Of a DNA stretch of 64,000 bases, positions 1 through 7,094 are shown piece after piece. Origin of the DNA: CAIYUC01 sp963682005 (lineage in GTDB: Bacteria > Bacteroidota > Bacteroidia > Bacteroidales > FEN-979); the NCBI GenBank assembly GCA_963682005.1, contig OY820914.1:2666001-2730000 (forward strand), given 5' to 3'. The translations under genes were made by a program, and so were the position numbers. The notes below the pieces were generated by a model. That model was given only the letters and a program-made list of their open reading frames with translations, was not told where the DNA came from and searched no databases. The stretch's first letter is position 1. Every line of letters starts with the position of its first letter.

Positions 1-1
1 G

Positions 2-1375
2 CCGGTCATCGTTACGGTGAATCCCAAACCGGCGATCACCAATACGACCACTGCGTTCCAGATCTGCAACCAGGTTCAGACCAACATCGTTCTCCAGTCG
101 AGCGTGGCGGGATCAAACTATAGCTGGACCGTAACGGGGAGTTCGCTGAATGTGGGCGGCTATTCTGCAGGCAACGGTCAATGGATCAGGCAAACGCTGA
201 CCAATTCGGGATTTAATGTGGAAACCGTGACCTACAACGTCATACCGACAGCCAATAGCTGCAACGGGGATGCAATGAGCTTCACCGTCACGGTGATCCC
301 TGTAGCAGACGCTTATTTCACACCCACAGCACAGGCCGTTTGTTCGGGCGTAAGCTCCAACATACAGGTTCAATCGCATGTATTGGGCACTTCCTTTACA
401 TGGACAGCCACCGGCAGTTCGGGCAATGTGAGCGGGTATTACCCGAACAGCGGAACAGATATCCAGCAACTCCTGACGAATGCGGGTTACAATATTGAAA
501 GCGTCACCTACAATGTGACGCCAACATCCGCAGGATGTACCGGGACGATGAGCCCGGTGATGGTGACAGTCAACCCGCTTCCGGTGGTAACGCTGATAAA
601 TTGCTGGGATCCGGTCATGACCACCGATGCAAAGCCATTTACGCTGAAAGGTGGGTCACCTTTCGGTGGGATCTTTGCAGGAACAGGCGTCAATGCCGGA
701 GTTTTCTCACCACAGATCGCAGGCGAAGGAGTTCATTCGATCCAGTATTTGTACATCAACGACTTTGGCTGCAACGGGAACACAAGCCAGACGATCACCG
801 TCATCGCACCACTTCCGTTCACCTGCGGGGACATACTGACCGACATCCGGGATAATCAACAGTACCCGACAGTCAACCTGAATGGCCAATGCTGGATGGC
901 CTCCGACCTCAATTACGGAACTGAGATCCAGACGACCCTGCAACAGCGTGACAATTGCGTTTCGGAGAAATACATCAATCCATCCTCCATTCTCAATCCT
1001 CCATCCTCGGTTTACCAATGGGACGAACTCATGCGTTACGACAGGACTGAAGGCTCACAGGGATTATGTCCGGGAGGCTGGCACGTGCCGTCAGAAGCAG
1101 AATGGCTGGCGCTGCTGACCTTTTACGGTGGCAACGGGTTTGCGGGCAGTCCGCTGAAAAGCACAGGGTATTCGGGGTTTGATGCGATGCTTGACGGCGC
1201 CTTGTTCCTGACCAATCATTGGGATTTCAATGCATTTGCCACCTTGTTGTGGTCATCGACCGCACACGGAACGAATAAAGCCTGGGCTCACGGGATGAAC
1301 ACCCCGAATCCTTCGGTGTCATATTATCCGTCGTTTACGGCTCATGCATTCGGGGTGAGGTGTTTGAAAGACTAA
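2..1375 (+). CDS. Surface PKD-like / FISUMP-domain protein (5' end outside window)
   Basis: The frame is open from base 2, and the GTG at 17 continues an upstream PVIVTV repeat, so the true start lies before the window. At least two PKD-like beta-sandwich repeats of about 90 residues (each with a xxSWTxTGSS core and ending VTVxP) are followed by a FISUMP domain (Fibrobacter succinogenes major paralogous family) from about base 825, marked by TDIRD, QCWMASDLNYG and LCPGGWHVPSEAEW and ending GVRCLKD. Such proteins are usually exported to the cell surface of Bacteroidetes; no T9SS C-terminal domain is visible here. Oddity: bases 975-1009 are a five-unit heptamer array that replaces the conserved CxxxxxxNCxxYGGLYQW segment found in the in-window paralogue at 22465-24339. 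Function unknown; adhesin or surface display is an inference. Confidence 0.8.
   Translation, partial: PVIVTVNPKPAITNTTTAFQICNQVQTNIVLQSSVAGSNYSWTVTGSSLNVGGYSAGNGQWIRQTLTNSGFNVETVTYNVIPTANSCNGDAMSFTVTVIPVADAYFTPTAQAVCSGVSSNIQVQSHVLGTSFTWTATGSSGNVSGYYPNSGTDIQQLLTNAGYNIESVTYNVTPTSAGCTGTMSPVMVTVNPLPVVTLINCWDPVMTTDAKPFTLKGGSPFGGIFAGTGVNAGVFSPQIAGEGVHSIQYLYINDFGCNGNTSQTITVIAPLPFTCGDILTDIRDNQQYPTVNLNGQCWMASDLNYGTEIQTTLQQRDNCVSEKYINPSSILNPPSSVYQWDELMRYDRTEGSQGLCPGGWHVPSEAEWLALLTFYGGNGFAGSPLKSTGYSGFDAMLDGALFLTNHWDFNAFATLLWSSTAHGTNKAWAHGMNTPNPSVSYYPSFTAHAFGVRCLKD
975..1009. repeat. Heptamer array inside a coding sequence
   Basis: Five contiguous 7-base units (TCAATCC, ATCCTCC, ATTCTCA, ATCCTCC, ATCCTCG). 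On the opposite strand they read as the GAGGATGGAGGATxGAG family seen in spacers at 1405-1446, 17968-17990 and 55910-55930. The frame stays open and encodes INPSSILNPPSS. Confidence 0.75.
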
Positions 1376-1376
1376 A

Positions 1377-1494
1377 GGTCGGAAGTCGGAAGTCAGAAGT
1401 CGGAAGATGGAGGATAGAGGATAGAGGATAGAGGATAGAGGATGGAACTTTATAGAACAACATAATTCATAATTCAAACTCATAATTCATAATT
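1377..1494. repeat. Heptamer arrays between convergent genes
   Basis: Ten contiguous in-phase 7-base units run from 1377 to 1446: GGTCGGA, AGTCGGA, AGTCAGA, AGTCGGA, AGATGGA, four GGATAGA and GGATGGA. A second array of ATAATTC-type units runs from about 1461 to the stop codon of the minus-strand gene at 1493. The first begins two bases after the TAA of the upstream gene. No other feature is visible in this spacer. Confidence 0.85.
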
Positions 1495-3364
1495 AATCCT
1501 GGTCGAGTTTCTCATAAATTGAGTTCTGGCTTTTGTATTCGGGGACGATCTCCTTCATTTTCTTCACCATCTCAAAATTGGTATGGGTCTTCACCATACC
1601 GATAAGATCTGAGACCTGTCCGGATACTTCTTCAAGGCTATATTCCCTGACTTTGGCGATCAGGATCATCGGATTATAGGTTGGAAGCGAATTCTCTTCT
1701 TTGTTCAGGAGTTCCTCATACAGCTTTTCGCCCGGACGCAACCCGGTAAATTTTATCTGAATATCTTTTCCAAGTGTCAGTCCCGACAAGCCGATCATCT
1801 TTTTTGCGAGATCCACGATCTTGACGGATTTTCCCATATTAAAGAGAAAGATCTCCCGTCCTTTTCCAATCGCTGCTGCTTCAAGGACCAGGCGGCAGGC
1901 TTCCGGGATGGTCATGAAGAACCTGGTGATTTCAGGGTGGGTAATGGTTACAGGGCCTCCTTTTTCGATCTGGCCCCGGAACAAGGGAATAACGGAACCA
2001 TTTGAACCGAGGACATTGCCAAACCGGGTTGTGATAAATTTGGTATTGTTATTCTGGTTCAGCGCCTGGATATAGATTTCTGCGATCCGTTTTGAAGCTC
2101 CCATGACACTTGTAGGATTAACGGCTTTATCGGTGGAGATCATGATAAACTTCTTCACATGGTGTTTCGAGGAGAGGTCGGCGATGATCTTCGTACCCTG
2201 GATGTTGTTTACAATGGCCTCGGCTGGGTTATTCTCCATCATGGGTACATGTTTGTATGCGGCTGCATGGAAAACGAATTCAGGTTTGAAATGCTGGAAG
2301 ATCCTTTCCATCCGGTCTTCATTGCAGATATCGACGATGATGAACTCGGTTTCAACCGGCGGTGCAAGGTCATAACATTCGTTTTCGAGGTAATGCAGCG
2401 GAGTTTCAGCCTGGTCAAGCAGGATGAGCTGTTTGGGGGAATAATTCAGGATCTGCCTGACCAGTTCACTCCCGATCGATCCGCAGGCCCCGGTGATCAG
2501 GATGACTTTGCCGTTCAGATCACTGCGGATGCGCTTTTCATCAAGCTTGATTTCGGACCGCTCCAGCAATTGCTCGATATTGATCTTTTTGATCTGTTTG
2601 AAACTGAGTTCGCCATTGATCCATTTTATCATCGGAGGCACATTCAGCACCTTTACTTTCCGGGCCAGGCATTTATCGACGATTTCTTGTTTTTTATTGT
2701 TATCGAGATGCTGTATGGCAAGGATGACATGTGCTATGGTATTCGTCTCTAGCAGATTAACGAGTTTATCAGAGGACAGGATATCTATCCCCTCAAGCTT
2801 TTTCCCGATTTTTGTCGGGTTATCATCAAGGAAAGCGAGCACCTTGTATTTCGTACCTGCATCCCTTTCCAGCACCCTGTTTGCTGTGATCCCTGCCTCA
2901 CCCGCGCCGTAAATGATCACATTGGCACGTGATCTCACAGGGAACTGGAATTCCAGGAAAGCGATCTTGACGATCATCCTGAACATGATCATTGCCAGGG
3001 AGGTGATGATCATATCAATGATGATGATCGAGAAGGGGATGACAAATTTCTGACTTACCAGGAAATAGTTGAAGATATTCACCAATCCGAAGATTATGCT
3101 GCCGGATAAGGTGGTGATGAACACACGGATGGTGTCACCGGTGCTTGTGTACCGGATGATGCCGGCATACGACCTGGCAATAAGGAAACTGACGGCTCGT
3201 ACCAGGACAACAAAAGCAACGATCTTTGGAAGCGTGAGAAGATCCCCTTCAGGAACTGTAAAGTTGAACCGAAGCAGGTAGGCCAGGATGATCGAAAAGA
3301 AAACAACTCCTATGTCGATCAGAAAAATGATCCAGCGCGGTGTGTTTTGGTTTGTGAAGATCAT
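1493..3364 (-). CDS. Membrane-anchored nucleotide-sugar 4,6-dehydratase/epimerase (CapD/PglF/FlaA1 family)
   Basis: Polysaccharide biosynthesis protein of the extended SDR type, expected to act on UDP-sugars at the inner membrane for surface glycan synthesis. About four hydrophobic segments occupy the first 140 residues, then a Rossmann domain with YGAGEAG, then the SDR domain with the NAD loop TGACGSIGSE and the catalytic stretch STDKAVNPTSVMGASK. The usual YxxxK tyrosine is Met, as is normal in PglF/FlaA1 enzymes. The frame is open up to 3457, but a TAACTTTG promoter at 3415-3422 places transcription start near 3408, so ATG at 3364 (623 residues) is chosen; it gives MIFTNQNTPRW just before the first membrane helix. 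Divergent from gcvT. The substrate cannot be told from sequence. Confidence 0.9.
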   Translation of the reverse strand: MIFTNQNTPRWIIFLIDIGVVFFSIILAYLLRFNFTVPEGDLLTLPKIVAFVVLVRAVSFLIARSYAGIIRYTSTGDTIRVFITTLSGSIIFGLVNIFNYFLVSQKFVIPFSIIIIDMIITSLAMIMFRMIVKIAFLEFQFPVRSRANVIIYGAGEAGITANRVLERDAGTKYKVLAFLDDNPTKIGKKLEGIDILSSDKLVNLLETNTIAHVILAIQHLDNNKKQEIVDKCLARKVKVLNVPPMIKWINGELSFKQIKKINIEQLLERSEIKLDEKRIRSDLNGKVILITGACGSIGSELVRQILNYSPKQLILLDQAETPLHYLENECYDLAPPVETEFIIVDICNEDRMERIFQHFKPEFVFHAAAYKHVPMMENNPAEAIVNNIQGTKIIADLSSKHHVKKFIMISTDKAVNPTSVMGASKRIAEIYIQALNQNNNTKFITTRFGNVLGSNGSVIPLFRGQIEKGGPVTITHPEITRFFMTIPEACRLVLEAAAIGKGREIFLFNMGKSVKIVDLAKKMIGLSGLTLGKDIQIKFTGLRPGEKLYEELLNKEENSLPTYNPMILIAKVREYSLEEVSGQVSDLIGMVKTHTNFEMVKKMKEIVPEYKSQNSIYEKLDQD

Positions 3365-3414
3365 GTTCAGAATAAAACATGTTAAATCCCTTATGGGAGT
3401 GAAATATCGAACTT

Positions 3415-3443
3415 CAAAGTTATGAATTAATATGAACAACAAA
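3415..3443 (-). promoter_or_regulatory. Bacteroidetes-type promoter for the SDR gene
   Basis: On the minus strand TTTG (3440-3443) is followed after 17 bases by TAACTTTG (3415-3422), matching the -33/-7 consensus of Bacteroidetes. Predicted transcription start is near 3408, giving a leader of about 44 nt and ruling out the upstream ATG at 3457. Confidence 0.65.
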
Positions 3444-3464
3444 ATCAAGCCCCACAATTTTTTC

Positions 3465-3473
3465 TAACTTTGC
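3465..3473 (+). promoter_or_regulatory. Bacteroidetes -7 element upstream of gcvT
   Basis: TAACTTTGC matches TAnnTTTGC. No clear TTTG lies at -33. The resulting leader of about 125 nt before gcvT contains a weak hairpin near 3556-3575; it does not show recognisable glycine-riboswitch features. Confidence 0.55.
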
Positions 3474-3604
3474 GTCGTTTTAAGAAAACCAAAACACGAA
3501 CTGTCCTTAATACCAATGATCATACAATGCAAGTATGGTTTTTGTGGGCATTCCCTGTCTTCCGAAAGGCAGGCATCTGAAAAAAGAAATCTAAACCAGT
3601 ACAA

Positions 3605-4693
3605 ATGAAAACAACTGCATTTACTAAATTCCATGAAGGTCTTGGAGGCAAGATGGTTCCCTTTGCCGGGTATTTTATGCCTGTTCAGTTTGAGGGTGTC
3701 AATGCCGAACATGAAACAGTAAGAAAAACCCTTGGCGTATTCGATGTATCCCATATGGGCGAGTTCTGGGTCAAAGGCCCGAAAGCACTTGAATTTGTTC
3801 AATGGGTGACATCCAATGATGCCTCGAAACTTGTTGACGGGAAGGTTCAGTATTCCTGTTTCCCTAACGAAACCGGAGGGATCGTGGATGACCTGCTGGT
3901 CTACCGCGTCAATGCTGAAACTTACCTGCTTGTAGTAAATGCCTCGAATATTGACAAGGACTGGGCCTGGTGCAACAAGCAGAACAAAATGGGGGCAATC
4001 CTTTACAACGCTTCCGATGAGATCGCACAACTGGCTGTTCAGGGTCCGCTTGCCCTGCAGGCCATGCAGAAGCTCACTTCCACAAAGGTGACCGATATGG
4101 AATACTATACCTTCAAAAAACTGGAATTCGCGGGGGTGAAGGATGTCATCTTCTCAACAACAGGCTACACCGGCTCAGGCGGATGCGAAATATACATGGC
4201 CAATGCCGATGCCCCTAAAATATGGAATGCCGTTTTTGAAGCCGGGAAGGAATTCGGTTTGAAACCTATCGGACTTGGCGCACGGGATACGCTGAGGCTT
4301 GAAATGGGATTCTGTCTTTACGGCAATGATATCAACGATACAACATCCCCCATTGAAGCAGGCCTGGGCTGGATCACCAAATTCACCCCGGAAAAAGACT
4401 TTATCAATAAAGCCTATCTGCTTGGTCAGAAGAACAACGGGGTTACAAAGAAGCTCGTTGGCTTTGAAATGATCGACAAAGGAATTCCGCGCCATGGCTA
4501 TGAGATCGTTGATGAAACAGGCAACGTCATCGGGGAAGTGACCTCGGGAACAATGGCGCCATCCCTGAAACTGCCCATTGGCATGGGTTATGTTCCCATT
4601 GCCCTCTCAAAAGAAGGAAGCGTGATCTTTGTAAAAATCCGTGACAAGATCCTGAAGGCAAAAGTTGTAAAATTCCCTTTCTACAAGGGTTAA
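3605..4693 (+). CDS. gcvT: Aminomethyltransferase, glycine cleavage system T protein
   Basis: Transfers the methylene group from aminomethyl-lipoyl GcvH to tetrahydrofolate, releasing ammonia, in cytoplasmic glycine breakdown. At 362 residues it has the normal length. It starts MKTTAFTKFHEGLGGKMVPFAGY, and carries FDVSHMGEFWVKGP, then GGIVDDLLVYR, then GYTGSGGCEIY and the GLGARDTLRLEMGFCLYGNDI core; the end FVKIRDKILKAKVVKFPFYK is typical. No gcvH or gcvP lies nearby, which is usual in Bacteroidetes. Transcribed divergently from the SDR gene with its own -7 element. Confident assignment. Confidence 0.96.
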   Translation: MKTTAFTKFHEGLGGKMVPFAGYFMPVQFEGVNAEHETVRKTLGVFDVSHMGEFWVKGPKALEFVQWVTSNDASKLVDGKVQYSCFPNETGGIVDDLLVYRVNAETYLLVVNASNIDKDWAWCNKQNKMGAILYNASDEIAQLAVQGPLALQAMQKLTSTKVTDMEYYTFKKLEFAGVKDVIFSTTGYTGSGGCEIYMANADAPKIWNAVFEAGKEFGLKPIGLGARDTLRLEMGFCLYGNDINDTTSPIEAGLGWITKFTPEKDFINKAYLLGQKNNGVTKKLVGFEMIDKGIPRHGYEIVDETGNVIGEVTSGTMAPSLKLPIGMGYVPIALSKEGSVIFVKIRDKILKAKVVKFPFYKG

Positions 4694-4735
4694 CATATAA
4701 TCTTTTCATTTTAACAATCAATAAAAACTAACACT

Positions 4736-5551
4736 ATGTCAGGAATCGTAAGAAAAATCAAATCCTTCCAGTGGCAGCATTTTCTGATCATGGCACTGGT
4801 TGCGGCAGTGATGATTGGGACAGATGGATGCAAATCATCCGGAAAACTGACCAAGAAGGAACGGAAAGCACAGATAGAGGCTGCAAAAGCGCAGTTGAAT
4901 GAGATCATAAACGGGACCAGTACAAAAACGCTGGATGAGCAGGAGAATATAGTGTCGGGAATTGTAAATAAAAATTACAAGGATGCTGCTTTGAACGATC
5001 TGATCATCAAGGCACAACAAAAGCTGAAACAATTGAATGCAGAAATGGAGAAAAAAAGGGTTCAGAAAATCGATGCAAACAGGGCCAAACTCCTCGACCT
5101 TCTGCTGAACAAAGAGAACAAATCTGCTGATCAGCTGCAGGTTGAACTCGACAAGATCAAGGCGGATACGAAGGATATCACCGACGGTGAACTGAATGAG
5201 CTGATGAGCCGGCTGCAGAAAAAGATCGACGACATGAAAAATGTACCGAATGTGCCTTTGAAAACGCAGATCGAAACTGCATTCCAGGGCATTGCTGATG
5301 CCGGGAAATCCGGCGATGTCAATCAGTCGAACACCCTCATCACCAATACACTTAAAATGTTTTCTTCGGATGATGCCACTGTGCTGATCATCATCAGCAG
5401 GGAAGGCAGCATTGTGGATTATGATAAGCCAACAACCATCAAACGGTACCTCAACTTCCTTAAAGACCAGAAAGCCAGTAAAAATGCTGTGGATTCATAC
5501 CAGCTTGATCCCGGTGGAAAAATTAAAGAACTTGACTTAATTAAAAAGTAA
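4736..5551 (+). CDS. Coiled-coil lipoprotein-like protein of unknown function
   Basis: I do not recognise a family. 271 residues: a basic start, a hydrophobic stretch (residues 15-29) and Cys32 after IGTDG, compatible with a lipoprotein signal though the lipobox is imperfect. Residues about 36-175 are Lys/Glu/Gln-rich and strongly helical, probably coiled coil, with a repeated pattern of KIDANRAKLLDLL-like segments. The C-terminal 90 residues look globular (VLIIISREGSIVDYDKPTTI). It lies 42 bp after gcvT and 5 bp before the next gene, which is likely co-transcribed. Probably a periplasmic face or outer-membrane-anchored structural protein. Confidence 0.7.
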   Translation: MSGIVRKIKSFQWQHFLIMALVAAVMIGTDGCKSSGKLTKKERKAQIEAAKAQLNEIINGTSTKTLDEQENIVSGIVNKNYKDAALNDLIIKAQQKLKQLNAEMEKKRVQKIDANRAKLLDLLLNKENKSADQLQVELDKIKADTKDITDGELNELMSRLQKKIDDMKNVPNVPLKTQIETAFQGIADAGKSGDVNQSNTLITNTLKMFSSDDATVLIIISREGSIVDYDKPTTIKRYLNFLKDQKASKNAVDSYQLDPGGKIKELDLIKK

Positions 5552-5556
5552 GAGCC

Positions 5557-6144
5557 ATGAGAAACAGATCTTTATTTCTCCTGTTGATTGGATTTATTAT
5601 ATTCACTCCAGGAATCAATGCCCAGAATGCCCAGGAAAACATTTCTCCCCAGCGAAAGCAGGCGATCGACAGCCTTGCACTCGAAAAGGTGAGGGATCTC
5701 AGTAAGTATATCGCGATTATCGGCGACAAGGACACCCCCTGGTCAGAAGCCCAGCGCGTTATTGAACGTGCCGTCGAGCTCTTCATGGAAGGCAGCGAAA
5801 TCGGCGTTTCTTCACTGTCAAAACCGGAGATCACCAATTACAAGGTAAGACAGTACTTTGACAGGCTCATGCAGCTTAATTATGACAAAGTCAATATCGA
5901 GTGGTATAAAATCCAGTATGTAAGCGACCTTGAACGTCAACCCGACGGAACATATGTCGGTGTGATCACGATCTACCAGCGTTTCCAGGGATTTGACAAG
6001 GAAAAAGGCCTGATCTATGAGGATACCACGAAAAAGGATATTACAATCTATGTAAAACGCAAGGAGACACAGATCGGCGGAAGGCTGATCGGTTTCTGGG
6101 ATGTGCTTCTTGGCGATATCAGGGTTAAAGAAACTTCCAAATAA
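5557..6144 (+). CDS. Exported protein of unknown function, homologous in part to the N-terminus of the LRR protein
   Basis: 195 residues with a clear signal peptide (MRNRSLFLLLIGF...GINAQ). No family recognised. Residues about 50-140 resemble residues about 70-200 of the LRR protein encoded at 7087-9639: both have a D-K-x-x-P segment followed by helical residues, then a tyrosine-rich NYK/LYK stretch and a beta-rich part with E/QxVxD/Y. Starts 5 bp after the coiled-coil gene, so translation is probably coupled. A strong hairpin with a T-tract follows the stop. Periplasmic or surface role is inferred from the signal peptide only. Confidence 0.7.
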   Translation: MRNRSLFLLLIGFIIFTPGINAQNAQENISPQRKQAIDSLALEKVRDLSKYIAIIGDKDTPWSEAQRVIERAVELFMEGSEIGVSSLSKPEITNYKVRQYFDRLMQLNYDKVNIEWYKIQYVSDLERQPDGTYVGVITIYQRFQGFDKEKGLIYEDTTKKDITIYVKRKETQIGGRLIGFWDVLLGDIRVKETSK

Positions 6145-6170
6145 ATCCTGGACAAGTTAGAATTATATAT

Positions 6171-6224
6171 GAAGAATGAAAAATGTGAAGAGCGTTTCTT
6201 CATTTTTCATTCTTCATTTTTTAT
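6171..6224. terminator. Rho-independent terminator
   Basis: GAAGAATGAAAAATG (6171-6185) pairs perfectly with CATTTTTCATTCTTC (6201-6215), followed by a T-rich tract (ATTTTTTATTT). It ends the transcription unit of the two genes at 4736-6144 before the next pair begins. Confidence 0.75.
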
Positions 6225-6254
6225 TTATAAAATCACCTTTTAAATTAATATTGA

Positions 6255-7094
6255 ATGCGTTACCTGTTTGTATTCAGCTTTATTTTCATTTCCGTCTTTT
6301 CATTCTCACAGATCAGCACCAATGGCAGTACATATGCGGGTGATGAAACTGTATTCTATGCCCAGACGAAACAGGTGAACCAGTTCTTCCGAAGGTTTAA
6401 CGGGGAGGAAGATGTTACAGGGAAAGCCTATTACAGCAAAGACGCCGAATTTCATGATGTCAAGCTGAGAAAGAAGTACCTGAACATTCTTTTTAACAAT
6501 TCGAATTCGGGGATCCAGAAAGACGACAAAACCGAATTCATCAACCAGGTACTGGGAAAGAAATCCCCCATCTACCTTGATTTTCATGGCAACGACTGGT
6601 TTGCAGAAGTATCGGCACAATTCACCTACAAGAAGGAAAAGGTGAATCTCATCCTTTACCTCAAACTGGTGAAGGAGCGGCTCGGTTTCAAATGGGTTCT
6701 TTCCAACGTCTATTTCAGCCAGTTCGATAAATTATTTACCCATGTCGGTGATACAACAAGTAATACCCTGTTCATGCATCCGATGAGCCACGAGATCGAT
6801 TTTATGAACATGGAAAAAGTCTTTCGGGATCCGGGAACAATTGATTATTTCCTCGAAGGCCAGTACACTCCCGACCAGCTTGCATTATTCACGCTTGAGG
6901 TAAAAAACGGAAACCTGAAATTTGAAGCCGTCGACAATGTCAAGTTCCATTTCTTCCAGGTCCCGGGATGGTATTTCGAGGTTTCGTACTTTAACCGGAA
7001 TGATGTTAATTCCGGATGGTTGATTGACAACCTGATCAGGATCAAAGAAAAAGATAAACAACAACTAATCGGACATTATACGCATCATGAATAG
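6255..7094 (+). CDS. Exported protein of unknown function
   Basis: 279 residues with a signal peptide (MRYLFVFSFIFISVFSFSQ, then ISTNG). No family recognised. It is rich in aromatic residues and beta-prone segments (WYFEVSYFNRNDVNSGWLIDN near the C-terminus), which suggests a beta-rich periplasmic or surface protein. Its last 8 bases overlap the start of the LRR gene (ATGAATAG), so the two are translationally coupled and probably act together. Hairpin terminator upstream; no TAnnTTTG promoter seen in the 110 bp spacer. Confidence 0.7.
   Translation: MRYLFVFSFIFISVFSFSQISTNGSTYAGDETVFYAQTKQVNQFFRRFNGEEDVTGKAYYSKDAEFHDVKLRKKYLNILFNNSNSGIQKDDKTEFINQVLGKKSPIYLDFHGNDWFAEVSAQFTYKKEKVNLILYLKLVKERLGFKWVLSNVYFSQFDKLFTHVGDTTSNTLFMHPMSHEIDFMNMEKVFRDPGTIDYFLEGQYTPDQLALFTLEVKNGNLKFEAVDNVKFHFFQVPGWYFEVSYFNRNDVNSGWLIDNLIRIKEKDKQQLIGHYTHHE

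Noticed and set aside
1377..1446. Array as a phase-variation switch of a gene
   Set aside because: It lies after a stop codon and before another gene's stop, in neither promoter nor frame.
3365..3457. Upstream ATG of the SDR gene at 3457
   Set aside because: The promoter at 3415-3443 would start transcription after it.
3474..3604. Glycine riboswitch before gcvT
   Set aside because: No paired aptamer pattern or conserved core could be found in the leader.
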